DNA of 64,000 nt. Source: DAOMNN01 sp035443825 (lineage in GTDB: Bacteria; Pseudomonadota; Gammaproteobacteria; Burkholderiales; Rhodocyclaceae). Below are positions 53,462 to 63,417 of the stretch, piece after piece; the stretch's first letter is position 1; each line of letters begins with the position of its first letter. The stretch is taken from the NCBI GenBank assembly GCA_035443825.1, contig DAOMNN010000002.1, forward strand, positions 1 to 64,000, in the 5' to 3' direction. The notes beneath the pieces are model-generated. The model did no database searches. It saw only the letters and a program-made list of their open reading frames with translations, and had not been told where the DNA came from. Made by a program: the position numbers and the translations under genes.

Positions 53462-55465
53462 TCATCCGATGTTGAACCAGAAGGTGAGCAGCACGAACAC
53501 GCCGATGATCATCGCGAACGCGTACTGGTACAGGTGGCCGCTCTGGAACAGCCTCGACATCTGGGCGATCCAGCCTACCAGGCGCGCAGAACCATTCACC
53601 GCGACGCCGTCGATCAGGGCCCTGTCACCGCCCTTCCACAGCCCCGCGCCGAGCATGCGCGAGCCTGCGGCGAAGACCACCTCGTTGAATCGATCGAAGT
53701 AGTACTTGTTCTCGAGCAAGGTATTGATCGGGCGCAGGCGGCGCTGGATCACGGCTGGAATGTCGGGACGCACCATGTAGAAGAACCACGCCAGCGCGAC
53801 GCCGCCCATCGCCAGCCAGAACGGTGCGGTCTGCAGACCATGTATCGCCATTGCCAGCACCCCGTCAAACGAGGCTTCGAGCGCCGACAGGCCCACGTGG
53901 TGATCGGCAACGAAGATGGCGCTGTTGAACCAGGCGCCGAACAGCATCGGCTCGATCGTGAACAGGCCGATCAGCACGGACGGGATTGCGAGCAGAATCA
54001 GCGGCACGGTGACCACCCACGGCGACTCGTGCGGTTTCTCGCCTGGAGCCAGCCCGTGATGATGCGCGTCGTCATGATGCGCATCGTGGTGAGCACCATG
54101 CGCCTTGGCGAACCTTTCTTCGCCGTGGAACACGAGGAAGTACATTCTGAACGAGTAGAACGCGGTCACGAACACGCCGAGCAGGACGCAGAACATGGCG
54201 TAGCCTGCCCCCGGAATCGTCGCCGCACCGACCGCCTCGATGATCGAGTCCTTGGAGTAGAAGCCCGAGAACAACGGAAATCCGATCAGCGCCAGCGAAC
54301 CGAGCAACGAGGTGATCCAGGTAATCGGCATGTACTTGCGCAACCCGCCCATCTCACGCATGTCCTGCACGTGATGCATGCCGATGATGACAGAACCCGC
54401 ACCGAGGAATAGCAGCGCCTTGAAGAAGGCGTGCGTCATCAGGTGGAACACCGCTGCCGAATAGGCCGACACGCCCAGTGCGACCGTCATGTAGCCGAGT
54501 TGCGACAGCGTCGAGTAGGCCACCACGCGCTTGATGTCGTTCTGCACGATGCCGAGGAATCCCATGAACAGTGCCGTGGTGGCGCCGATCACGAGCACGA
54601 AGGAGAGCGCCGTATCCGACAGTTCGAACAGCGGCGACATGCGCGCGACCATGAAGATCCCTGCGGTCACCATGGTCGCGGCGTGGATCAGCGCCGAGAT
54701 CGGCGTCGGGCCTTCCATCGAGTCGGGCAGCCAAACATGAAGCGGTACCTGGGCCGACTTGCCCATCGCCCCGATGAAGAGGCAGATGCAGATCGCGGTG
54801 ATCAGCGGCCAGCCGGTACCTGGCATGTCCATCGACGCCAGTTCGCCCGAGCGCGCGAACACCTCCGCATAGTCGAGACTGCCGGCATAGGCGGCAATGA
54901 GTCCGATCCCGAGCAGAAAACCGAAGTCGCCGACGCGGTTGACCAGGAAGGCCTTCAGGTTGGCGTAGATCGCGGTCGGGCGATCATGCCAGAAACCGAT
55001 CAGCAGATATGACACCAGCCCCACCGCCTCCCAGCCGAAGAACAACTGCAGGAAGTTGTTCGCCATCACCAGCATCAGCATGGAAAAGGTGAACAGCGAG
55101 ATGTAGCTGAAGAACCGCTGGTAGCCAGGGTCGTCCTTCATGTAGCCGATGGTGTAGATGTGCACCATCAGGGATACGAAGGTGACGACCAGCATCATCA
55201 TCGTCGTCAGGGGGTCGATCAGGAAGCCGATCTCGAAACTGAGGCCGCCGCTTTCCATCCAGGTGTAAATGGTGCCGTTGAAGAGGTTGCCGTTGCGCAC
55301 ATCCTGGAAGATCACCACCGACGCCAGGAAGGACACCAGTACCCCGAGAATCGTGATGCCGTGGGCACCGGAACGACCCAACCGCTTTCCGAACAGCCCG
55401 GCCAGGATCGCGCCGGCGAGTGGCGCCAGCGGAACGAGAAGATAGAGCGCTTTCATGTCCGACAT
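53462..55465 (-). CDS. nuoL: NADH-quinone oxidoreductase subunit L
   Basis: 667 residues, with about 16 helices including the C-terminal lateral helix region. Typical motifs are PLHVWLPDSMEGPTPISALI and YSTLSQLGYMTVALG. A His-rich cytoplasmic or periplasmic loop (AHGAHHDAHHDDAHHHG, about residue 455) is a local oddity. Lies two bases after the nuoK stop. Confidence 0.95.
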   Translation of the reverse strand: MSDMKALYLLVPLAPLAGAILAGLFGKRLGRSGAHGITILGVLVSFLASVVIFQDVRNGNLFNGTIYTWMESGGLSFEIGFLIDPLTTMMMLVVTFVSLMVHIYTIGYMKDDPGYQRFFSYISLFTFSMLMLVMANNFLQLFFGWEAVGLVSYLLIGFWHDRPTAIYANLKAFLVNRVGDFGFLLGIGLIAAYAGSLDYAEVFARSGELASMDMPGTGWPLITAICICLFIGAMGKSAQVPLHVWLPDSMEGPTPISALIHAATMVTAGIFMVARMSPLFELSDTALSFVLVIGATTALFMGFLGIVQNDIKRVVAYSTLSQLGYMTVALGVSAYSAAVFHLMTHAFFKALLFLGAGSVIIGMHHVQDMREMGGLRKYMPITWITSLLGSLALIGFPLFSGFYSKDSIIEAVGAATIPGAGYAMFCVLLGVFVTAFYSFRMYFLVFHGEERFAKAHGAHHDAHHDDAHHHGLAPGEKPHESPWVVTVPLILLAIPSVLIGLFTIEPMLFGAWFNSAIFVADHHVGLSALEASFDGVLAMAIHGLQTAPFWLAMGGVALAWFFYMVRPDIPAVIQRRLRPINTLLENKYYFDRFNEVVFAAGSRMLGAGLWKGGDRALIDGVAVNGSARLVGWIAQMSRLFQSGHLYQYAFAMIIGVFVLLTFWFNIG

Positions 55466-55467
55466 CG

Positions 55468-55776
55468 TTAACCCTTGAGGCTGTCCAGATCATCGACATT
55501 GATGGTGCGCAGATTGCGGAAGAGCACCACCAGAATCGCCAGGCCGATGGCGGACTCCGCTGCAGCCACGGTGAGAATGAAGAAAACGAAGATCTGACCG
55601 GCCAGATCCCCCAGATAGTGGGAGAAGGCGATGAAATTCAGATTCACCGCGAGCAGCATTAACTCGATCGCCATCAGCAACACGATCAGGTTCTTCCGGT
55701 TCAGGAAGATGCCCACCACGCTGATCGCGAACAGAATCGCGCCGAGGACGAGGTAATGGGAGAGCGACAGCATCAA
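55468..55776 (-). CDS. nuoK: NADH-quinone oxidoreductase subunit K
   Basis: 102 residues, the usual NuoK length, with three helices and the two conserved membrane glutamates (IELMLLAVNLN and AAAESAIGLAI). Proton-translocation module of complex I. Confidence 0.95.
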   Translation of the reverse strand: MMLSLSHYLVLGAILFAISVVGIFLNRKNLIVLLMAIELMLLAVNLNFIAFSHYLGDLAGQIFVFFILTVAAAESAIGLAILVVLFRNLRTINVDDLDSLKG

Positions 55777-55816
55777 TGACCCCTTGCTTGCACCGGCCTC
55801 ATGGCCGCCGCAGTTC

Positions 55817-56419
55817 TCATTCTTTTTCGCTCGGCATCGAGACCAGCTTCACGCGGTCTTCGCGCCGTGTCGTAACCTGCTCGGACGGATTCAGATGGCG
55901 CGCACCCTTGCGCTTTCTCAACGTCAGGGTGACCGCCGCGACCATCGCCACGAGCAGCACCAGCGACGCCAGTTCGAACGGATACACGTACTCGGTGTAG
56001 AGCAGACGGCCGATTTCGCGCGTATTGCTGTACCCCTCCTGAGCCGCCGGCGGTTCGGGCATCGCCTCCAGCCCGAAGTAGCGGCCGCCGAGAACCAGCA
56101 CCATCTGCACCGCGAGCAGTATGCCGACCAGTCCCCCGACCGGAAGATGCGCCCAGAAGCCCTGTCGTATGCGCTCGACATTGATGTCGAGCATCATCAC
56201 CACGAACAGGAACAGCACCATCACCGCCCCCACATAGACGAGGACTAGGACGATCGCGAGAAACTCGGCCTCGAGCAGCATCCATATGCCGCTTGCACTG
56301 AAGAACGAGAGCACGAGGAACAAGGCCGCATGCACCGGATTCTTGGCGGTGACCACCCGGACCGCCGCGAAGATCAGGATCGCGGCCATCACGTAGAAGA
56401 CGAATGTCTTGAATTCCAT
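55817..56419 (-). CDS. nuoJ: NADH-quinone oxidoreductase subunit J
   Basis: 200 residues from ATG 56419; five helices with the family segment VLVYVGAVMVLFLFVVMML. The ribosome site is weak. The 40-base gap to nuoK holds no visible signal. Confidence 0.94.
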   Translation of the reverse strand: MEFKTFVFYVMAAILIFAAVRVVTAKNPVHAALFLVLSFFSASGIWMLLEAEFLAIVLVLVYVGAVMVLFLFVVMMLDINVERIRQGFWAHLPVGGLVGILLAVQMVLVLGGRYFGLEAMPEPPAAQEGYSNTREIGRLLYTEYVYPFELASLVLLVAMVAAVTLTLRKRKGARHLNPSEQVTTRREDRVKLVSMPSEKE

Positions 56420-56451
56420 GTTCGGTTCAATGGCGCCCCGGGGCACCCTCC

Positions 56452-56937
56452 TTAGCGATATTTCGCGTCAGCTTCACGGTCGGCCGCGATCTGGGCCTCG
56501 TTCCGGTCACCCACGGCCAGCAGCATCTGCTTGGTGTAGTAGAGATCCCCGCGCTTTTCGCCGTGATACTCGAGCACCCGCGTCTCCACGATCGCGTCCA
56601 CCGGGCACGCCTCCTCGCAGAAACCGCAGAAGATGCACTTGGTGAGGTCGATGTCGTAGCGTGTCGTCCGGCGCGAGCCGTCGTCGCGCTGCTCGGACTC
56701 GATCGTGATCGCCATCGCCGGGCACACCGCCTCACACAGCTTGCACGCGATACAGCGCTCCTCGCCGTTGGGATAGCGGCGCAGCGCATGCAGCCCGCGA
56801 AAGCGCCCGCTCTGGGGCGTCTTCTCCTCCGGGTACTGCACGGTGATCTTGCGCGCGAACAGATGGCGGCCGGTGACCGCCATGCCCTTGACCAGTTCCT
56901 TGAGGAACAGGCTACCGATGTATTCCTTCGCACCCAT
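56452..56937 (-). CDS. nuoI: NADH-quinone oxidoreductase subunit I
   Basis: 161 residues from ATG 56937. Two [4Fe-4S] motifs, CIACKLCEAVCP and CIFCGFCEEACP (clusters N6a and N6b). Peripheral arm subunit that passes electrons towards NuoB. It starts 8 bases after the nuoH stop. Confidence 0.96.
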   Translation of the reverse strand: MGAKEYIGSLFLKELVKGMAVTGRHLFARKITVQYPEEKTPQSGRFRGLHALRRYPNGEERCIACKLCEAVCPAMAITIESEQRDDGSRRTTRYDIDLTKCIFCGFCEEACPVDAIVETRVLEYHGEKRGDLYYTKQMLLAVGDRNEAQIAADREADAKYR

Positions 56938-56945
56938 CTTCGGCC

Positions 56946-57998
56946 CTACCTCCAGATCGACAGCGGGGTCATCATCCACACTGCCACGACAATGACCCAT
57001 ACGATCGTGATGGGAATGAACACCTTCCAGCCCAGACGCATGATGTGGTCGTAACGGAAGCGCGGGAAAGTCGCACGCGCCCACAGGAACAGGAACAGGA
57101 TGAACGCGGTCTTGAGCGCGAGCCAGTGGAACCCGTCGGGCAGGAACCCCACCGGCGACAGCCAGCCGCCCAGGAACAGCAACGAGGTCATCGCCGAGAC
57201 GAGAATCATGTTCGCGTATTCGCCGAGGAAGAACAGCGCGAAGGTCATCCCCGAATATTCCACCATATGTCCGGCAACGACTTCCGCCTCGCCTTCGACC
57301 ACGTCGAACGGCGCCCGATTGGTTTCTGCGATGCCCGAGATCACGAACACCACGAACATCGGCAGTAACGGCAGCCAGTTCCATGAGAGGAAGGAAAGGC
57401 CCATGTCATGGAAGCGCCCCTGCCCCTGCGACAGCACGATGTCGCTCAGATTGAGGCTGGCCGAGATGAGCAGCACGCAGATCAGCGCGAAGCCCATCGC
57501 GACTTCGTAGGAGATCATCTGTGCCGATGCGCGCATCGCCCCCAGGAACGGATACTTCGAGTTCGACGCCCAGCCGGCAATGATGACCCCATAGACCTCG
57601 AGCGACGTGATCGCGAGCAGCAACAGCAGCCCCGCGTTGACGTTCGCGAGCACGACCCCGTCGGAGAACGGAATCACCGACCAGGCCACGAGCGCGGGCG
57701 CGAGCGCGAAAATCGGGCCGAGGATGAACAGACCCTTGTTCGCACCCGACGGGATGATGATCTCCTTGAACAGGAGCTTCATGCCGTCCGCGATCGGTTG
57801 CAGAAGTCCTATCGGGCCGACGCGGTTGGGTCCGATCCGGACCTGCATGTAGCCGATCACCTTGCGCTCGGCATAGGTCAGGTAGGCTACGCACAGCATG
57901 AGCGGCACGATGATTGCGAAGATCTTGACCAGGGTCCACACCAATGGCCAGATCGGGCCGAAGAGTTGCGCGACCGGCTGAAGCATCCCTTCCATCAC
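56946..57998 (-). CDS. nuoH: NADH-quinone oxidoreductase subunit H
   Basis: 350 residues, eight helices. Quinone-chamber motifs are visible (RIGPNRVGPIGLLQPIADG and EGEAEVVAGHMVEYSGM). Start overlaps the nuoG stop (ATG at 57998 or 57995). Confidence 0.96.
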   Translation of the reverse strand: MMEGMLQPVAQLFGPIWPLVWTLVKIFAIIVPLMLCVAYLTYAERKVIGYMQVRIGPNRVGPIGLLQPIADGMKLLFKEIIIPSGANKGLFILGPIFALAPALVAWSVIPFSDGVVLANVNAGLLLLLAITSLEVYGVIIAGWASNSKYPFLGAMRASAQMISYEVAMGFALICVLLISASLNLSDIVLSQGQGRFHDMGLSFLSWNWLPLLPMFVVFVISGIAETNRAPFDVVEGEAEVVAGHMVEYSGMTFALFFLGEYANMILVSAMTSLLFLGGWLSPVGFLPDGFHWLALKTAFILFLFLWARATFPRFRYDHIMRLGWKVFIPITIVWVIVVAVWMMTPLSIWR

Positions 57999-60334
57999 AC
58001 GCGCTCCATGCTGATTTCACCGCTCATCGGCCCGAGCGAGGCCGTCGCCGCATGGGCTGCCGGCACGCGTACGCAGGCGGCTGCGACGCAATCGTCGGCG
58101 ACGACCGCCAGTTCGGTGCTCGCAGTCCCCTGCTTCAGCCTCACCCGATCTCCCGAAACGACGCCCATGCCCGCGAGCGTCGCGCTGCTTGCACGCGCGA
58201 CGGGTTCGGCGGCGTCGCGGGTGCGCTGCAGCGCATCTGCACGGCGTACCAGCGGATCGGCAAAATGGATGGGCACGTCGCTGACGCGCTCCAGGCGCTT
58301 CTTGTCGGACGTAACGAGCGACACGGGCATCTCGTCGACCGTATTGCCTAGCCGCGCGGCAAAGTCGTTTCCTAGCGCCTCCGCGAGCACGGATTCCGAG
58401 TCGTTGTAGCCGAAGCCGGGCAGCGACAGCAGATTGCCGAGCACGCGCCACACTTTCCATGCCGGGCGAGTCTCGGCGCGCGGGCGCGCCACCGCGGCGA
58501 ACGACTGCGCCGTCCCTTCGCAATTAACGAAGGTCCCCGAGGTTTCCGCGAAGGGAGAAACGGGCAGCAGCACGTCGGCGACCTGCCTCAGCGACGACGA
58601 ATCGAAGGATGACAGCGCAACCACCAGGCGCGCACCGTCCAGCGCCTGCAGGGTTGCCGTCGGGTCGGCGAAATCGCGATCCGGCTCCGCACAGGAAAGG
58701 ATATAAGCCATGCGTGGCTGTTCGAGCATCGTACGTGCGTTGAGGCCGCCGTCGCCGGGCACCGCATTGACCAGATACCCACCCACCGAATTGGCCGCTT
58801 CGCCGATCACGCCGAACACGCCGCCGCTGAGGCGAGCGAGCTCCTGTGCAAGCTGCAGTATGGCGGTGGCCGCCTGGCTCTGGACGGCGAGATTGCCCAG
58901 CCAGATGGCAACCTTACGTCCGCCTGCGAGGCTGTCGGCAATTGCCCGCGCCTCGTCCGAAATCCTCGTCGGCCTGGCCGGTGCAAACGCGTCCGATACC
59001 GAAAGCCCCTTGGATTCTGCGAGCGCGAAAGCAACTTCCAGCATGGTCGCGGCGATTGCGGACGGTGCGACCAGGGCGCGCTGGCGAACCGGCAGCAGCC
59101 AGTCGTCCGCGGTGGGATTGATCACGCTCACGTCCAGGCCGCGCTTGGCCGCCTGCCGCACACGCTGCGCCAGCAGCGGGGTGTCCTTGCGCAGGAAACT
59201 GCCAATGACGAGCAGGCGGTCGAGATCGGCCACGCCGGCGATTGGCATGCCCAGCCAGGGGGCCCCGCGGCGCTTCCCATCCGCTGCGAAATCGGCCTGG
59301 CGCAGGCGGAAGTCGACGTTCTCCGAACCCAGGGCGCGAACCACCTTCTGCGCGAGATACAGTTCCTCGACCGTCGAATGCGGCGATAGAAGCGCCCCCA
59401 GCGCCTCGCCGCCATGTTCGGCGACCACGTCGCGCAGTCCGTTTGCGGCGAACTCGAGCGCAGTCTGCCAATCGACCCGCTTCCACTCGCCGCCCTGTCG
59501 GATCATCGGCGCGGCGAGCCGCTCCTCGCTGCTCAGGGCTTCATAGGAAAAGCGATCCTTGTCCGACAGCCAGCACTCGTTGATCGATTCGTTCTCCAAG
59601 GGCAGAACGCGCCTTACCGTGTCGTGCTTGACCTGGACGATGAGATTGGAGCCAAGCGAGTCATGGGGGCTGACCGACTTGCGCCGCGACAGCTCCCAGG
59701 TGCGAGCGGAGAACCTGAACGGCTTCGACGTGAGCGCACCGACCGGGCACAGGTCGATGATGTTGCCCGACAGTTCGGAATCCACCGTCTTCTCGATGAA
59801 GGGCATGATCTCCGCGTGCTCGCCACGGAAGGCCTGGCCAAGCTCCATCTCGCCGGCGATCTCCTGCGTGAAGCGCACGCAGCGGGTGCAATTGATGCAC
59901 CGGGTCATGTCCGTGGACACCAGCGGGCCGAGATTCTTGTTGAATACGACCCGTTTCTCTTCCTGGTAGCGGGACTGGCCGGCGCCGTAGCCGACCGCCA
60001 GATCCTGGAGCTGGCACTCGCCGCCCTGATCGCAGATCGGGCAATCGAGCGGGTGATTGATGAGCAGGAACTCCATCACCCCCTTCTGCGCCTTGATCGC
60101 CAGTTCCGAGTGCGTCCACACTTTCATGCCGTTGGTCACCGGCGTGGCACAGGCCGGCAGCGGCTTGGGGGCCTTCTCGACCTGTACGAGGCACATGCGG
60201 CAGCTGGCCGCAATCGAGAGTTTCTTGTGGTAGCAGAAATGCGGAATGTAGGTTTCGGCCCTGGCGGCAGCATCCATGATGGTGCTGCCGTCGGGGACGG
60301 TGACCTGCTTGCCGTCGATTTCGATCTCTAGCAT
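57995..60334 (-). CDS. nuoG: NADH-quinone oxidoreductase subunit G
   Basis: 779 residues from ATG 60334. N-terminal [2Fe-2S] domain (FCYHKKLSIAASCRMC), [4Fe-4S] motifs (CPICDQGGECQLQD and CINCTRCVRF) and a molybdopterin-oxidoreductase-like body without cofactor residues. Start overlaps nuoF by seven bases. Confidence 0.95.
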   Translation of the reverse strand: MLEIEIDGKQVTVPDGSTIMDAAARAETYIPHFCYHKKLSIAASCRMCLVQVEKAPKPLPACATPVTNGMKVWTHSELAIKAQKGVMEFLLINHPLDCPICDQGGECQLQDLAVGYGAGQSRYQEEKRVVFNKNLGPLVSTDMTRCINCTRCVRFTQEIAGEMELGQAFRGEHAEIMPFIEKTVDSELSGNIIDLCPVGALTSKPFRFSARTWELSRRKSVSPHDSLGSNLIVQVKHDTVRRVLPLENESINECWLSDKDRFSYEALSSEERLAAPMIRQGGEWKRVDWQTALEFAANGLRDVVAEHGGEALGALLSPHSTVEELYLAQKVVRALGSENVDFRLRQADFAADGKRRGAPWLGMPIAGVADLDRLLVIGSFLRKDTPLLAQRVRQAAKRGLDVSVINPTADDWLLPVRQRALVAPSAIAATMLEVAFALAESKGLSVSDAFAPARPTRISDEARAIADSLAGGRKVAIWLGNLAVQSQAATAILQLAQELARLSGGVFGVIGEAANSVGGYLVNAVPGDGGLNARTMLEQPRMAYILSCAEPDRDFADPTATLQALDGARLVVALSSFDSSSLRQVADVLLPVSPFAETSGTFVNCEGTAQSFAAVARPRAETRPAWKVWRVLGNLLSLPGFGYNDSESVLAEALGNDFAARLGNTVDEMPVSLVTSDKKRLERVSDVPIHFADPLVRRADALQRTRDAAEPVARASSATLAGMGVVSGDRVRLKQGTASTELAVVADDCVAAACVRVPAAHAATASLGPMSGEISMERV

Positions 60335-61647
60335 GACGGGCTCACGTAGATTTGGCTGCCCTCGTGCTGGAGCTCGGGCGGCACGAGACATTTCTTGTGT
60401 TCGATGTGGTACTCGAACTCGGAACCGAAGTGCTTCACGAAGCTCTGCACCGGCATGGACGCTGCGTCGCCGAGCGCGCAGATCGTGCGTCCCATGATGT
60501 TGGTGGTGACCGAGTTGAGCAGATCGAGGTCGTCAGGACGCCCGAGCCCGTTCTCGATCCGGTGCACCACCCGGTAGAGCCAGCCGGTACCCTCGCGGCA
60601 CGGGGTGCATTGGCCGCAGGATTCCTCGAAATAGAAATAGGACAGCCGCTCCAGCGCCTTGACCATGCATACCGTCTCGTCCATCACGATGACTGCGCCG
60701 GAGCCCAGCATCGACCCGGCCTTGGCGATCGAATCGTAGTCGAGCGTACAGTCCATGATGACCTCGCCGGGCAGTACCGGCGAAGACGAACCACCGGGAA
60801 TCACCGCCTTGAGCTTGCGCCCGCCGCGCATCCCGCCCGCCATCTCGAGCAGTTCCGCGAACGGCGTGCCCATCTCGACCTCGTAGTTGCCGGGCCTGTT
60901 CACGTGACCGGAGATCGAAAAGATCTTGGTGCCGCCGTTGTTCGGCTTGCCGAGTTCGAGAAACGCCTGCCCGCCCATGTTGAGGATGAACGGCACGGAG
61001 GCGAAGGTCTCGGTATTGTTGATCGTCGTCGGTTTGCCGTAGAGGCCGTAGCTAGCGGGAAACGGGGGCTTGAAGCGCGGCTGGCCCTTCTTGCCCTCGA
61101 TCGACTCGAGCAACGCCGTCTCCTCGCCGCAGATGTACGCCCCATATCCATGATGCGCGAACAGTTCGAACGAGAAATCGCTGCCAAGGATGTTCGGCCC
61201 GAGCAGATTCGCGGCACGGGCTTCGGCGAGGGCCTCCTCGAAACGTTCGTAGATCTCGAAGATCTCGCCGTGAATATAGTTGTAACCGCGCGCCGCGCCC
61301 ATCGCATAGGCCGCGATGATCATGCCCTCGATCACGCTGTGGGGGTTGTAGCGCAGGATATCGCGATCCTTGAACGTGCCGGGTTCGCCTTCGTCCGAGT
61401 TGCACGCCAGGTACTTGTCGCCCGGAAACGCGCGCGGCATGAAGCTCCACTTGAGTCCGGTCGGGAAGCCGGCCCCGCCCCGCCCACGCAGCACCGAAAG
61501 CTTCAGGTCGGCGATGATAGCCTCGCCCGGCGTCTTCTCGCTGATGATGCGCTTGAGCGCGGAGTAGCCGCCCCTCGCGATGTAGTCCTGCAGCCGCCAG
61601 CTGCGATCGCCGTCGAGACCGGCAAGAATCAGTGGGTGTGCACTCAT
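60328..61647 (-). CDS. nuoF: NADH-quinone oxidoreductase subunit F
   Basis: 439 residues. NADH and FMN binding region (GRGGAGFPTGLKWSF; HGYGAYICGEETALLESIEG) and the N3 cluster motif CGQCTPCREGTGW. Binds NADH at the tip of complex I. Start overlaps the nuoE stop. Confidence 0.97.
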   Translation of the reverse strand: MSAHPLILAGLDGDRSWRLQDYIARGGYSALKRIISEKTPGEAIIADLKLSVLRGRGGAGFPTGLKWSFMPRAFPGDKYLACNSDEGEPGTFKDRDILRYNPHSVIEGMIIAAYAMGAARGYNYIHGEIFEIYERFEEALAEARAANLLGPNILGSDFSFELFAHHGYGAYICGEETALLESIEGKKGQPRFKPPFPASYGLYGKPTTINNTETFASVPFILNMGGQAFLELGKPNNGGTKIFSISGHVNRPGNYEVEMGTPFAELLEMAGGMRGGRKLKAVIPGGSSSPVLPGEVIMDCTLDYDSIAKAGSMLGSGAVIVMDETVCMVKALERLSYFYFEESCGQCTPCREGTGWLYRVVHRIENGLGRPDDLDLLNSVTTNIMGRTICALGDAASMPVQSFVKHFGSEFEYHIEHKKCLVPPELQHEGSQIYVSPSC

Positions 61648-62123
61648 TTGCTATCCAGATCGGCCAGAAACTGATCGATCTTTTCCTTGGTCATCCAGCT
61701 GCACATTCGATGGTTGTTTACCAGCAGCACCGGCGCATCGCCGCATGCACCCATGCACTCGCCTTCCTTTAGCGTGAACCTGCCGTCGGGCGTGGTTTCG
61801 TTGAACCCGATCCCGAGCTTTTCCTTCAGATAGTCGGCCGCATGAACGCCGCCGGAGAGCGCACACGGGAGGTTGGTGCACACCGTGATCTTGTGGCGCC
61901 CCACCGGTTCGAGGTCGTACATGTTGTAGAAGCTCGCGACCTCGTAGGCCGCGATCGCGGGCATATCGAGGTAGTCGGCGACGAAACCGATGGTGTCGCG
62001 CGAGAGCCAGCCCTTTTCGACCTGTGCAATGCGAAGGGCCGCCATCACGGCCGAGCGCTTCTGGTCCGGCGGGTACTTGGCGATCTCACGATCGATCTGT
62101 TGCAGCGATTCCTGGCTAAGCAT
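61644..62123 (-). CDS. nuoE: NADH-quinone oxidoreductase subunit E
   Basis: 159 residues. Thioredoxin-fold [2Fe-2S] protein with ligands in CTNLPC and CMGACGDAP (cluster N1a). Start lies 40 bases after nuoD. Confidence 0.96.
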   Translation of the reverse strand: MLSQESLQQIDREIAKYPPDQKRSAVMAALRIAQVEKGWLSRDTIGFVADYLDMPAIAAYEVASFYNMYDLEPVGRHKITVCTNLPCALSGGVHAADYLKEKLGIGFNETTPDGRFTLKEGECMGACGDAPVLLVNNHRMCSWMTKEKIDQFLADLDSK

Positions 62124-62163
62124 TTCGTGCCCGTCTTCCCGTTATCTGCCCGTGTTACCCATC

Positions 62164-63417
62164 TCAGCGGTCTATGTCACCGAACACGATGTCCATCGTT
62201 CCGATGATCGCCACCACATCTGCGATCATGTGCCCGCGCGACATCTGGTCCATCGCGGCAAGGTGCGCAAGGCCGGGTGAGCGGAGCTTCAGCCGGTAGG
62301 GCTTGTTGGCCCCATCGGAGACCGCGTAGACGCCGAATTCGCCCTTGGGATGCTCGATGGCCGCATACACCTCGCCTTCGGGAACATGCATGCCCTCAGT
62401 GAAGAGCTTGAAATGGTGGATCAGCTCTTCCATGTTGGCTTTCATCTTCTCCCGCGGCGGCGGCGCGATCTTGTGGTTGTCCACGATGACCGGACCCGGA
62501 TTCTTGCGCAGCCAGTCGATGCACTGGCGGACGATACGATTGGACTGACGCATCTCCTCCATGCGGACGAGATAACGGTCATAGCAGTCGCCGGTCTTGC
62601 CCACCGGAATGTCGAAATCGAGCCGGTCGTAGACTTCGTAGGGCTGCTTCTTGCGCAGATCCCATTCGATTCCGGAGCCGCGCAGCATCGGGCCGGTAAA
62701 GCCCCACGCAAGCGCCTGTTCGGGCGTCACCACGCCGATACCAACCGTCCGTTGCTTCCAGATGCGGTTGTCGGTGAGCAGCGTCTCGTACTCGTCGCAG
62801 TATTTGGGGAAACGCTCGGTGAAGTCCTCGAGAAAATCGAGCAGCGATCCCTGGCGTGCTTCGTTGAGCTCGCGCACCGTTTTTTCGTTCTTGAAGCGGT
62901 TCACCTCATATTGGGGCATGCGATCCGGCAGATCGCGGTAGACACCGCCGGGACGATAGTAGGCTGCGTGCATGCGCGCGCCCGACACGGCCTCGTAGAT
63001 GTCCATCAGGTCTTCGCGTTCACGGAAGGTGTACAGCACCATCGTCATCGCGCCGATGTCGAGCGCATGGGTTCCGACCGCGAGCAGGTGATTCAGGATC
63101 CGCGTGACCTCGTCGAACATGACGCGTATGTACTGCGCACGCTCGGGGACCTGGATGCCGAGAAGGCGTTCGATGGCAATGCAGTAGGCATGCTCGTTAC
63201 ACATCATCGACACGTAATCGAGACGGTCCATGTAAGGCACCGACTGCAGCCAGGTGCGGGTCTCGGCCAGCTTCTCCGTGCCGCGGTGAAGCAGCCCGAT
63301 ATGCGGATCGGCGCGCTCGACGACTTCGCCATCGAGTTCGAGCACCAGACGCAGTACACCGTGCGCCGCCGGGTGCTGCGGACCCATGTTGATCGTGTAG
63401 TTGCGGATCTCAGCCAT
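62164..63417 (-). CDS. nuoD: NADH-quinone oxidoreductase subunit D
   Basis: 417 residues. Hydrogenase-like quinone-site subunit with GPQHPAAHGVLRLVLELDGE and HIGLLHRGTEKLAE near the N-terminus. Start overlaps the nuoC stop by 8 bases. Confidence 0.97.
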   Translation of the reverse strand: MAEIRNYTINMGPQHPAAHGVLRLVLELDGEVVERADPHIGLLHRGTEKLAETRTWLQSVPYMDRLDYVSMMCNEHAYCIAIERLLGIQVPERAQYIRVMFDEVTRILNHLLAVGTHALDIGAMTMVLYTFREREDLMDIYEAVSGARMHAAYYRPGGVYRDLPDRMPQYEVNRFKNEKTVRELNEARQGSLLDFLEDFTERFPKYCDEYETLLTDNRIWKQRTVGIGVVTPEQALAWGFTGPMLRGSGIEWDLRKKQPYEVYDRLDFDIPVGKTGDCYDRYLVRMEEMRQSNRIVRQCIDWLRKNPGPVIVDNHKIAPPPREKMKANMEELIHHFKLFTEGMHVPEGEVYAAIEHPKGEFGVYAVSDGANKPYRLKLRSPGLAHLAAMDQMSRGHMIADVVAIIGTMDIVFGDIDR